This document shows, one piece after another, positions 33,262 to 41,289 of a stretch of DNA of 64,000 nucleotides. The position numbers and the translations under genes were made by a program. The stretch's first letter is position 1. Every line of letters starts with the position of its first letter. Origin of the DNA: Kiritimatiellia bacterium (GTDB lineage Bacteria > Verrucomicrobiota > Kiritimatiellia > RFP12 > UBA1067); NCBI GenBank assembly GCA_017405115.1, contig JAFRBA010000246.1, positions 24,404 through 88,403 on the forward strand, written 5' to 3'. The notes under the pieces were generated by a model. That model saw only the letters and a list, made by a program, of their open reading frames with translations. It searched no databases and was not told where the DNA came from.

Positions 33262-36093
33262 CTACGGAACAAGTTGCCTCGCCTTGTCGCGGATGTCTCG
33301 CATGAGGGCGAGTGGACTTCCAAGTCCAGGGCAGACGTCCTTGCAGAGAGAGCGAACCGTCTCGAAATCGGCTTCGATACCGGCAAGGTCGTCCGCGTCG
33401 AGACGCCCTTCCTTCGCGCACTCGCGCAGATGGAAGTACCGCCAAAGAGCGCCGTCCAGCGCACGCGAGACTTTAAGTTGCGCCCGCAGCCAGCCGAAGC
33501 GCTCGCCCTCGCCCTTTAATTCCGCAAGCGCGGCGTCCTTCTCCGCTACGACTCGCGCGACGTTCTCCTTCGTCGGTGCAAGCGCGGCGATTCCCTCCGG
33601 CAGGAAGAACCTGTTCGTGTATCTAAGAAGCGACTCCCGCCGCTCTGCCGAATTGGCGAAGAACGACTCCGTCGGCGCTCCGAGCCCCAGAGGGGAAAAC
33701 GCCGCTACAGTCGCGCGCTCCGTAGTCTTCATCGCCGCGACGACCGCTTCGGCATTCGTGCCGTGGCGCGGCACCGCCCACTCGCGCCAAAGCGCCTCTA
33801 CATCTTCGTCCGGATTCCACGAAAGCTGACGCCAGACATGTATGTTGACGGAGTTGAGGTCGTCCGAAAGCGCCTCATACCCGCCGTTCCGCTTGTAGGA
33901 GCCGGCGTACATCATCACGCCACCCTCCGGCGAGACAAGTTCGGCGACGCGGCGCATCTGCCGCGCCGTCTGGTCGACTACCGACGCGGGAAGATACTGA
34001 AGCCCGACGGTCTGCCCGGTAATCTGCCACTCGGCGATCTCGCGGCGAGGCGCGACGGGAAGAAGCGCGGAGAACGGCGGATCGGGCTGGCAGTCGGAGT
34101 TGTAGACCTTCGTCTGGAACCTGACGCCTCTCCCCGCCGACTTCATCGCCTCGCCCCAGACGGACAGCGGCTCGCCGCTTTCGCCGCCATAGCCGGGCGC
34201 GTGCACCCACTCGTCGCCGAGCCAGTGCGACGCGCCGCTCGCCCAGGTTCGGACTATGAGCTCCTTGCCGAGCGGCATGACCGCGCCCTCCCACGCCTTG
34301 ACGGCAAACGACACTTGCCTCCCCCAGTTGCCCGCTAAGCCGTTCGCCTTGCAGCGGTCGCATACGCAGTTGAGCCCGTAGTCGTCCCAAAGGCAGACAA
34401 CGACACCCGCGACACCGCCCTCCGCAATCTCGCGTATCGTCGCGGCAAAATACTCGCGCGTCGCGGGGTCGCTCGGACACATCGTGCCCTTCTCCCACGA
34501 CTTCTGCGGCGTCACGCCCTTTGACGAAGGATGGGCGGCGACAAACTCTTCATACCTTTCGCGGTTCCACTTCGCCGCGTCGCATCCATAGAGGAAGCCG
34601 TATGCGGGAACCTCCAGCGCGGCGCATTCGCGCAGCAGCCTCGCGTCCGGCCGGCCGCGCTTCAGGTAGACGGCGTTGGCGCCGGTCGCGGCGATCCACT
34701 CCTTGAGCGGCTCCGGCGAACGGCTGACGTCGAGCGCCCGGAACTTGAAGTGAGGGTCTCGCACAAACGGATAGCTCGCCGCGTTCATCCAGCGGTTCGA
34801 CTCGTAGTTCGCGTAGAGGAACGCGCGGCGCGTTCCCGCCTTGACGACTAGCGTCGCCTCTTCCCTGTTCCCCGTCTTGTCCGCCGTAGCCTTGGCGAAG
34901 GTGGCTCCCCGTTCCCTGTTCCCCATCCTCTCTACGACATATCCATCGTGCTTCAGCGAAAGGCCGTCCGCCGTCTGATAGAGCACGTTGCCGTCGAACT
35001 CGAGGTTCCTCACTTCGAAACGCGAGTCTTTGCGCTTCATGTCGATTGCGACCGTCGCCTCGATGACATTTCCCCGGATCGTCACGCCGTCCGCAAAACT
35101 TTTCAGCTCCCCTTCCGGGCGGCCCTGCGCATTGTAATACTGGCTCCACGCCTTGGCGCTCAAGACCACTGCGCATCTGCCGCGGCAGTTCTCGACAAGG
35201 ACGTTCGCATAGTGCTGCGGCGTATCGGTGCGCATCTTCAGGTTGAGCATGTTGCCGCAGCCGTCCATGACGCAGTTGCGCATCGTGACGTTCGTCGCGG
35301 CGGGGCACTCCGAGCCAAGCGTCAGCGCGCTGTGCGTCGGATAGCGAAAGGCGCAGTTCTCCACGAGGACATCCGTCGAAGGGCCGTTCCCAGGAAACTT
35401 CGCGTAGTCGTCGGCCCACGCGCCCTTGCCGCCCTTCACCACGACGCCGTCGTCGTTGACGGAGATATCGACGTTGCGGACGGTGAACCGGCGACACTTG
35501 TCGATGTCAATCGCGTCCGTCGACGGGCCTTTTAGCTCCTTGCCTCGCGAATCCTTCAGTATGTCGGCGCGAATTGCGCAGTCGTGGATCACCACGTCCT
35601 CGCAATCGTAGAAGTGCGTCGTCCAGAACTTGGAGTTCTTGAACGTGACGCCAGAGACATCGACGTTCTTTGAGCGAGAAACATAGAGGACGCGCGGGCG
35701 CATGAGATCCTTGTTGCGAAATTCCTTGCCGCGCTTCCGCGCAGCGGCGCGCTTCGTCCAGAACTCCTCCCATGTGTTCGCGCCGTGCCCGTCTATAACG
35801 CCCTCCCCGGATATCTTGAAGCCGTCGCATCCATCGGCGTTGATGAGCGCGGGATAGTAGAGGCACGTCTCGCCCTCTATGCGTGTCTCGCGCATCGGGT
35901 AGCCTTCGGCCTCGTCGACGCCGACTATCACCGCCCCCTTCTCGAGATGGAGGTTTACGCCCGGCTTGAAGAACAATGCGCCAGTCCTGTGCACGCCCGG
36001 CTTCAGGGTCAACGTCCCGCCGCCCGAGGCGGCGATTCTGTCTATTTCGCCCTGGATGGACAGTGCGGCGGCAATCAGAAGCGCCATCGTCAT
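33262..36093 (-). CDS. GH28-like pectinase fused to GH67-like alpha-glucuronidase-type domain
   Basis: 943 residues, exported (MTMALLIAAALS leader). The N-terminal part (about 12-385) is a GH28-type beta-helix with STDAIDIDKC (191-200), VNDDGVVVKGG (212-222) and THSALTLGSE (253-262). From about 455 a different domain starts. It has a barrel-like stretch with VVCLWDDYGLNCVCDRCKANGL, LIVRTWASGASHW and LQYLPASVVDQTARQM, resembling the DUF4838/GH67 type of alpha-glucuronidase fold. The join at about 388-415 is filled by the 26-bp palindrome with GGGAACAGGG words, translated as MGNRERGATFAKATADK. The start overlaps the stop of the upstream GH2 (ATGA). A shortened relative lies at 43894-44793. Family assignment of the second domain is moderate. 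Confidence 0.75.
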   Translation of the reverse strand: MTMALLIAAALSIQGEIDRIAASGGGTLTLKPGVHRTGALFFKPGVNLHLEKGAVIVGVDEAEGYPMRETRIEGETCLYYPALINADGCDGFKISGEGVIDGHGANTWEEFWTKRAAARKRGKEFRNKDLMRPRVLYVSRSKNVDVSGVTFKNSKFWTTHFYDCEDVVIHDCAIRADILKDSRGKELKGPSTDAIDIDKCRRFTVRNVDISVNDDGVVVKGGKGAWADDYAKFPGNGPSTDVLVENCAFRYPTHSALTLGSECPAATNVTMRNCVMDGCGNMLNLKMRTDTPQHYANVLVENCRGRCAVVLSAKAWSQYYNAQGRPEGELKSFADGVTIRGNVIEATVAIDMKRKDSRFEVRNLEFDGNVLYQTADGLSLKHDGYVVERMGNRERGATFAKATADKTGNREEATLVVKAGTRRAFLYANYESNRWMNAASYPFVRDPHFKFRALDVSRSPEPLKEWIAATGANAVYLKRGRPDARLLRECAALEVPAYGFLYGCDAAKWNRERYEEFVAAHPSSKGVTPQKSWEKGTMCPSDPATREYFAATIREIAEGGVAGVVVCLWDDYGLNCVCDRCKANGLAGNWGRQVSFAVKAWEGAVMPLGKELIVRTWASGASHWLGDEWVHAPGYGGESGEPLSVWGEAMKSAGRGVRFQTKVYNSDCQPDPPFSALLPVAPRREIAEWQITGQTVGLQYLPASVVDQTARQMRRVAELVSPEGGVMMYAGSYKRNGGYEALSDDLNSVNIHVWRQLSWNPDEDVEALWREWAVPRHGTNAEAVVAAMKTTERATVAAFSPLGLGAPTESFFANSAERRESLLRYTNRFFLPEGIAALAPTKENVARVVAEKDAALAELKGEGERFGWLRAQLKVSRALDGALWRYFHLRECAKEGRLDADDLAGIEADFETVRSLCKDVCPGLGSPLALMRDIRDKARQLVP
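34880..34905. repeat. 26-bp palindromic repeat copy C, at the domain junction of GH28-GH67-like gene
   Basis: Begins TCCGCC and ends GGTGGC around the GTAGCCTTGGCGAA core. It is flanked on both sides by GTTCCCC/GTTCCCT words. It is translated in frame and sits exactly between the two enzymatic domains. Confidence 0.75.
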
Positions 36094-39000
36094 TTCAAGG
36101 GGCCTTTCGTCTTGATAATCACCGACTTCCCGGCATCATCCGTCTTCATCTCGACCCCCGGTATGTAGCCGACGAGCGCGGCAAGCTCGCCGCAGACCAT
36201 GGCGGCGTTCTTCCTGCCGACGGAGTAGATCTCGCAGTTGGTAAGATTCTTGTCCCTGCCGTTGTCGATGAAAAGCTCCGTGAACCCGGCGCACGCGTCA
36301 ATCTCGCGTCCGCCCGCCCTGACCGTCACCATCGGACGGAACGGCGAGGGGCTCAGCTTCCTGAGCCATTTCTTGTTCGCGGGTATCCTCTTCGGCTCCT
36401 CGGCGTACTCGAACCGCGCGCCTGCTTTCACGAGCGCGGCGAGAACCGGCGCGTACGCACAGCATACGCCCGTGTTGTCGTCGGGCTTCACAGGGGCGCC
36501 TAGCCCGTTCGGGAATTCCACTTCGGCGCCATTCACGAAGACTTTGTATCTTTCGGCGGCGCGGGCGCCGTCGCCTCGCAGATCCTGGATAGCAGGCGCG
36601 TCGGTCTTGCGCGCAAACGTGTGCGTGTTCGGCGCGAACGACTGCGGCGGAGCCGCGAGAAAGCCGTCCTGCATGGCGACAGCCTTCGCCTCAAGTGAAA
36701 CCGTTCCGGACTGCTCGCCCGCCACGCCGCCGAACCCCTCGTAGCGCCATGAGAGCGTCGCCTTGCCGGCGCGGCGCCCTGCCTTCACAAAGACGCGCGT
36801 CACGCCGCATTCGAGATTGACCCAGTCCTTGCCGACTGGCGACGTCTCGTCGAAAGTGCCAGAGTTCCATCCTCCCATGAAAACGGGGGAAGAGAAGTTT
36901 TGAGTTGAGAGTTGGGAGTTTTGAGTTGAGAGTTGGGAGTTGGGAGTTGTCGGCTCGAAATTCAATTTGAATGAGATCTTACCGGATGCATACGGGTGGA
37001 CCGTGCCATTCGCATCGACGAGCGCAAAGTCGACCATCGCGATGTCGCTTCCGTCCGCAAGCCACCCCTTCGGGCCCGTCTTCACCGTCGCCTTGACCAT
37101 GCCGCGGCCCGCGAACGACACAAGGCGGTGGCGGGCAATCTCCTTGCCGTCCCTGTCGCGCGCGATGACCTCCGCGACACCGGACTCCGTCACGTCGACA
37201 TTCGGAAATTCATAGACGAATATGTCCTTCGGACTGGAGTTCACGCCCTTCGACTTGCCGTTCACCGTCAGCTCGACCGACGCGCAGTGCGCCGAGCCTA
37301 TCGCATAGACGGTCTTGTGCAGGGGGTCGCGCCGCGCCGTCTCGCCCGTCTCCTCCATGAACTTGCCGTTGTACTTCTTCACGGGATAGCGGTAGCTCTC
37401 CTTTGTCAGCTTCGGGTAGCTCCAGTGTCCGACGAGTGTCACGGCAGGATCCTCCGACTGCATGACGCGGAAGACGTCGAAGTTCATCTTCGGAATGCGC
37501 ACCGCGTCGACGCGGCCAGAGGATCGGCAGTTCTCGCTGAACGAGTTTCGCCCGTGCTGGTTGGAGTCGGTCCAGCAGAGCGCCGCGCAGCATGCGTACG
37601 TCTTCGACCTCGCCCCGGAGGCGCGCGAGGAGTAGAACTGGGCATACTCCTTCGCGGTGGAAAGCGCGAAGTCCTCCTGCGTCTGGTCGTAGACGTCGAA
37701 GCCTGCCTCCTTCTTGCCGCCGTTCAGGAAGCGTCCGCGGTAGTCGTAGTCCGGCGGGGTGAAGTCGTCCCACGAACGTCGCGGCGACTCCTGGCGGGCG
37801 TACTCCGTCTCCATCATCGGCATGAACTTCCCAAGCGCCGCCATCGATTCGAAAGCGGGCATCTCATGGCGGTGGAGCATCGTGCCGACGTACTCGGCCT
37901 CGGCGACGGCCTCCTTCGTCTGGAGCGTGCGGCATCCCATGAAGCGAAAGCCGTCGGGGTCGACGAGCTTCTTCAGCTCCACCATCTCCTTCATGTGCGC
38001 GGGCGAAATCGCGTTGTTGCCCGCCTCCCAGAAGAAGACGGACGGCGAATTGCGGTAGTATACCATCACGTCGCGCATAGCCTCGACTCGCTGCGCCCAC
38101 CTGCGTCCGGACACGTCGCCCTCCTTGTCGCCTGCGGGCGCGGCGTTCACCACGCCGAACTTGTCGAAGGCGCGCACCGGCGCGGGCTTCGGCGCGACGT
38201 GCATCCAGCGCACGAAGTTGGCGTTCGACCGGCGGATGAGCGCGGCGTCGTAGTCCTGCAGCCAGTCCGGCGCGACGCCGATTGCCGCCCATTCGTCCGT
38301 GGCGCGCTGCGCGTAGCCGGGCAGCCACACGTTCCTCCCGTTGACGAGGAGCCCGCCCTTCGCGGCGTCGTAGGCGATGTGGCGGAAGCCGGTGCGGATG
38401 GTCTCGCTGTCGAGAACCGTGCCGTCCTCTCCGACGAGAGTGACCGTCACGTCGTAGAGATGCGGCGTCTCCGGCGACCAGAAGACGAGTCCCTTAGCGC
38501 GACCCTCTGCGACTATCGTCGTAGTCTTCGGCCCGTTCAGGCGCGTCGGCTGCGGCGCGGCGTCGTAAACGTCGCCTTCAAGCGAAGTGAGATACACCTT
38601 GCCCGCATCGGCAGCGGGCGAGATCGACGACGGCCGACAGTCATCAACCGACAACCGAATGTCGGTCGCCGGCTGTCGAATGTCCCTGATCTTCACCTTC
38701 ACCTTGGCCTTAACATTTTCGCCAGTCTCGTTTCTGACCTCTGCCTTTACCGAGACGGTAGCCTCGCCCTTTTCAAAGTCGAAGTCCTTTGCGGTCACAT
38801 ACGTTCCGACCGTCTTGAGGTTGTTGTAGTACGGGAGCGTAAGGTAAACCTTTTTCGGCTTCAAGACAAGCGACACGCTGCCGACGAGCCCGCCCTGCAC
38901 TTCATTGAAGTCGGTCGTGTTCCACTGCCAGCTCTCGCCGCTCATGTCGCCAGGCTCGTGCCCGGGGCGCGTCTCGAGCGCATAGAGCTTCGAGCCGCGC

Positions 39001-39524
39001 ATCGCGGTGTTGTCCGTCGCCACGCAGATCACGTTTTCGCCGGCCTTCACGAGCGCGGTGACGTCGTATGCCGTCGGCGCGATGCCCGCCTCGTAGTAGC
39101 CCGCGAACTTCCCGTTCACCCAGAGATATATCGTCTGTCTCACAGTCTCGAACGTGAGGAAGGCCTTCCCCTTCGGCGCGGCGTCGAGAGTGAATCGCTT
39201 GCGGTAGAACGCCATTCCGCGCCAGAAGCTCGACTCACCCGCATCGACGGCATGGTTGTCGAACGAGTCATGCGCGTTGATCGGATGCGGCACCGATACG
39301 ATCTCCCACGCCGAATCGTCGAACGCAGGATCCTCTACCTTGACGCCTTTCGTCTCGACGCTGGCCTTCGCCTGCGCGAGCGGAATAGTCACAGGCGCCT
39401 TCGTGAACCGCCAGTCCGCGTTGAGGCTGAAAGTATAGTTGACGTCAGATGTCCGGCTGACAGCGGAATCTGCAAAGACACTAAATCCGACAGCTATGGC
39501 GAAAACTGCAAAAATTTGCTTCAT
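36090..39524 (-). CDS. Exported GH2-family glycosidase, acid/base position altered
   Basis: 1144 residues with signal peptide MKQIFAVFAIAVGFSVFADS. GH2 layout: jelly-roll (YRKRFTLDAAPKGKAFLTFE; VNGKFAGYYEAG), Ig-like domain, then a barrel with RRSNANFVRWMHV and YYRNSPSVFFWEAGNNAIS. In active GH2 enzymes that block normally carries NE as acid/base; here it reads GNNA. A nucleophile candidate is METEYARQ. Long C-terminal beta domains follow, with TELFIDNGRDKNLTNCEIY and VEMKTDDAGKSVIIK resembling a DUF4982-plus-invasin-like tail. Word tracts encode DIRQPATDIRLSVDDCR and a SQLSTQN stretch inside. The start at 39524 has AGAGGAACC upstream. Its promoter carries site S5. It is the first gene of a two-gene operon with the GH28-GH67-like gene. 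Confidence 0.82.
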   Translation of the reverse strand: MKQIFAVFAIAVGFSVFADSAVSRTSDVNYTFSLNADWRFTKAPVTIPLAQAKASVETKGVKVEDPAFDDSAWEIVSVPHPINAHDSFDNHAVDAGESSFWRGMAFYRKRFTLDAAPKGKAFLTFETVRQTIYLWVNGKFAGYYEAGIAPTAYDVTALVKAGENVICVATDNTAMRGSKLYALETRPGHEPGDMSGESWQWNTTDFNEVQGGLVGSVSLVLKPKKVYLTLPYYNNLKTVGTYVTAKDFDFEKGEATVSVKAEVRNETGENVKAKVKVKIRDIRQPATDIRLSVDDCRPSSISPAADAGKVYLTSLEGDVYDAAPQPTRLNGPKTTTIVAEGRAKGLVFWSPETPHLYDVTVTLVGEDGTVLDSETIRTGFRHIAYDAAKGGLLVNGRNVWLPGYAQRATDEWAAIGVAPDWLQDYDAALIRRSNANFVRWMHVAPKPAPVRAFDKFGVVNAAPAGDKEGDVSGRRWAQRVEAMRDVMVYYRNSPSVFFWEAGNNAISPAHMKEMVELKKLVDPDGFRFMGCRTLQTKEAVAEAEYVGTMLHRHEMPAFESMAALGKFMPMMETEYARQESPRRSWDDFTPPDYDYRGRFLNGGKKEAGFDVYDQTQEDFALSTAKEYAQFYSSRASGARSKTYACCAALCWTDSNQHGRNSFSENCRSSGRVDAVRIPKMNFDVFRVMQSEDPAVTLVGHWSYPKLTKESYRYPVKKYNGKFMEETGETARRDPLHKTVYAIGSAHCASVELTVNGKSKGVNSSPKDIFVYEFPNVDVTESGVAEVIARDRDGKEIARHRLVSFAGRGMVKATVKTGPKGWLADGSDIAMVDFALVDANGTVHPYASGKISFKLNFEPTTPNSQLSTQNSQLSTQNFSSPVFMGGWNSGTFDETSPVGKDWVNLECGVTRVFVKAGRRAGKATLSWRYEGFGGVAGEQSGTVSLEAKAVAMQDGFLAAPPQSFAPNTHTFARKTDAPAIQDLRGDGARAAERYKVFVNGAEVEFPNGLGAPVKPDDNTGVCCAYAPVLAALVKAGARFEYAEEPKRIPANKKWLRKLSPSPFRPMVTVRAGGREIDACAGFTELFIDNGRDKNLTNCEIYSVGRKNAAMVCGELAALVGYIPGVEMKTDDAGKSVIIKTKGPLK
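36895..36950 (-). repeat. AACTCTCAACTC-type word tract inside the GH2 gene
   Basis: A tract of about 55 nt built from AACTCTC, AACTCAAA and AACTCCC words. It is translated in frame as repeated SQLSTQN. Its base composition differs sharply from the GC-rich surroundings. Confidence 0.75.
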
Positions 39525-39556
39525 GGTGGTTCCTCTTGTTTTGTTCTGGCACTGAC

Positions 39557-39599
39557 AATATAGCATTTTTCGCCTGTCGTTTCCTTACTCCGAAGTGTA
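39557..39599 (-). promoter_or_regulatory. Promoter with site S5: TACTC-N4-GTGTA 20 nt upstream of -10
   Basis: The -10 box TGCTATATT (minus strand) is at 39557-39565. The inverted repeat 39586-39599 reads TACTC-CGAA-GTGTA. The gap 39566-39585 is exactly 20 nt. It drives the GH2/GH28-GH67-like operon. The arms vary in one position from TACCC/GGGTA, consistent with a TACYC half-site. Confidence 0.7.
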
Positions 39600-39611
39600 G
39601 TAATTTGAAAA

Positions 39612-39822
39612 TCAATCGACAAACGGTTTTGTGCTGACCTTGGCGCGATAGAAGGCGACACTGCCGACGCTCTCGAGCACCGGCTTGACGGGCGAGACGG
39701 TCGTTCCGGTCGCCGTTCGGCGCGACGTTCGCGCCCTGCGGGATTACGGTTTCAGCCGCGCCCAGACCGAACACGACCATTGCGACTCCTGTCAGCGTCA
39801 GCGTCAATATCTTGGCATTCAT
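39612..39822 (-). pseudogene. GH35 remnant: signal peptide and N-terminus joined to another gene's tail
   Basis: It begins with a normal signal peptide (MNAKILTLTLTGVAMVVFGLG) and AETVIPQGANVAPNGDR, nearly identical to the start of the double GH35 (ALIPQGANVAPNGDR). GH35 similarity then stops. In another frame a coherent tail follows (VSPVKPVLESVGSVAFYRAKV) and ends at a TGA at 39612. This looks like the collapse of a GH35 gene by deletion, leaving its first 39 codons and the end of a different gene. Its ATG overlaps the stop of the upstream deacetylase-esterase gene, so it was once coupled in that operon. Confidence 0.7.
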
Positions 39823-41279
39823 TTAGCAATTCCCTTCCACACCTTGTAGTAGCGGCGGCCGAGTTCTTCGGCACTGGCGCGGTCGAAGTGGAACTTGTCC
39901 TGGTTTTTGAGCCCTTCGGACGAGACACATGCGCACTTCGGCGTCACGGCGGCGCAGGCGGCGATGATCGGGTTAATCCGTTCCGATTCCGCCGCCATGA
40001 AGCGTCCGATCTCGCCGACGACAATCGGCACGTCGGAGCCGGCTTCCTTGCGGATGCGTCCGACCATCTCGGCGAAGAGCCCCCTGTAGCGCTCCTCCGT
40101 CATCTTGAGCGCGTCCGTCTCGCCCTGATGCCACAAGACGCCGGCAATCTCCCCATGCGGCAGCGCCGCCTTGAGCCGCCGGACGGCGACTTCGAGATGG
40201 TTCGCGCCGTTTCCCCACAACTTGATCGAGCTTCCGCCGACCGCGCAGGGAATGACACCTACCGCTTCGCCGGGATGTTCGGCGAGATAGGCGCGGATGA
40301 ACGCGTCGGCGGGTCCGTAGCCGGCAACAGTCTTGTCGTAGTGGAGCGGTGGCGTCGCAGGCGACCATTTGTCGTCGCGGTTCATCTTGTATGCGTTCGG
40401 CGCAGGGGTGCGGTCCGCATCCGACGGCTTCGCGCGTCCGGCCATGTTGCTCTGCCCCATCAGGAGAAAGAGCTTCATGCCCTTCGGCGGCTCGACCGTC
40501 TTTTCGTTTGGATCGCGCGGGAGCCCCGCGACCGCCTCGTATTTCGCGATTTCGTCCGCGGACGACGTCGCCGCCGGATGCGCCGCGCGCCACGCGGCGA
40601 CTTCGCCGAACGTCCCGACCCAGACGTCGGGCTGCGCCTTCACCCATTCGAGATGCTTTTTGAGTTCTTCAGGGCTCTCCCAGGCGTCGTAGCCGCGCTT
40701 CATCCCGTGCGACATGAAGACGAGCCAGTCGCCCTTCTTCCGCGCCGCTTCGACGAGCGCGTTCATCTTCTCCGCCGTCATCGCGCCGCCGGCCGCCTTC
40801 TGGAACATCCGCATCGCGGAAAACCCCGCCTCCCTCGCCGCCTCCTCGACGGACGTCCCATCCACGCCGCGCTTCGCGTTGAACGGCGACGCGAAGCTGC
40901 CGCAGCGACGTCCAATCTCGCGCTCGACCGCATCCTTGCCGCGCCGCATGTCCGCGAGCATCTCCTGACGCGTCATCTTCGAATATTTGCCGTGGGACGC
41001 GCCGTGCGTGCCGATCTCCATCCCGGCGTCGGACATCTCCTTGAGCTGCGCCCAGGTCATCAGCGGCGTTCCGCGCTCGGCCTTCGACTTAAGGCCCTTC
41101 GGGTCGCCCACCTTGTCCGTTATCGGAAAGAACGTCGCCTTCAGCCCCACTTCCCGGAACATCGGGAACGCGACTTCGTACTGATCTGCGAGCCCGTCGT
41201 CAAACGTGTATGTGACCGCACACCTCTTCCCGTCTGGGAAGGCCATCGCGGCGGCAAGCAAGATCGGAAGCATTGTCAT
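39819..41279 (-). CDS. Polysaccharide deacetylase (NodB/CE4) fused to SGNH acetylesterase
   Basis: 486 residues, exported. Residues about 17-225 form a NodB-type deacetylase: TYTFDDGLADQY with the catalytic Asp pair, metal-binding GTHGASHGKYS, and MSHG. Residues about 250-486 form an SGNH esterase of the sialate-O-acetylesterase/CE6 type: LFLLMGQSNMAGR, IPCAVGGSSIKLWG, LWHQGETD and DKFHFD. Two deacetylating activities on one chain fit acetylated pectin or hemicellulose as substrate. It lies 10 nt after the GH2 gene at 41290-43878. A predicted start at 41279 has a weak ribosome-binding site. Confidence 0.86.
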   Translation of the reverse strand: MTMLPILLAAAMAFPDGKRCAVTYTFDDGLADQYEVAFPMFREVGLKATFFPITDKVGDPKGLKSKAERGTPLMTWAQLKEMSDAGMEIGTHGASHGKYSKMTRQEMLADMRRGKDAVEREIGRRCGSFASPFNAKRGVDGTSVEEAAREAGFSAMRMFQKAAGGAMTAEKMNALVEAARKKGDWLVFMSHGMKRGYDAWESPEELKKHLEWVKAQPDVWVGTFGEVAAWRAAHPAATSSADEIAKYEAVAGLPRDPNEKTVEPPKGMKLFLLMGQSNMAGRAKPSDADRTPAPNAYKMNRDDKWSPATPPLHYDKTVAGYGPADAFIRAYLAEHPGEAVGVIPCAVGGSSIKLWGNGANHLEVAVRRLKAALPHGEIAGVLWHQGETDALKMTEERYRGLFAEMVGRIRKEAGSDVPIVVGEIGRFMAAESERINPIIAACAAVTPKCACVSSEGLKNQDKFHFDRASAEELGRRYYKVWKGIAK

Positions 41280-41289
41280 GGCACAGCCC

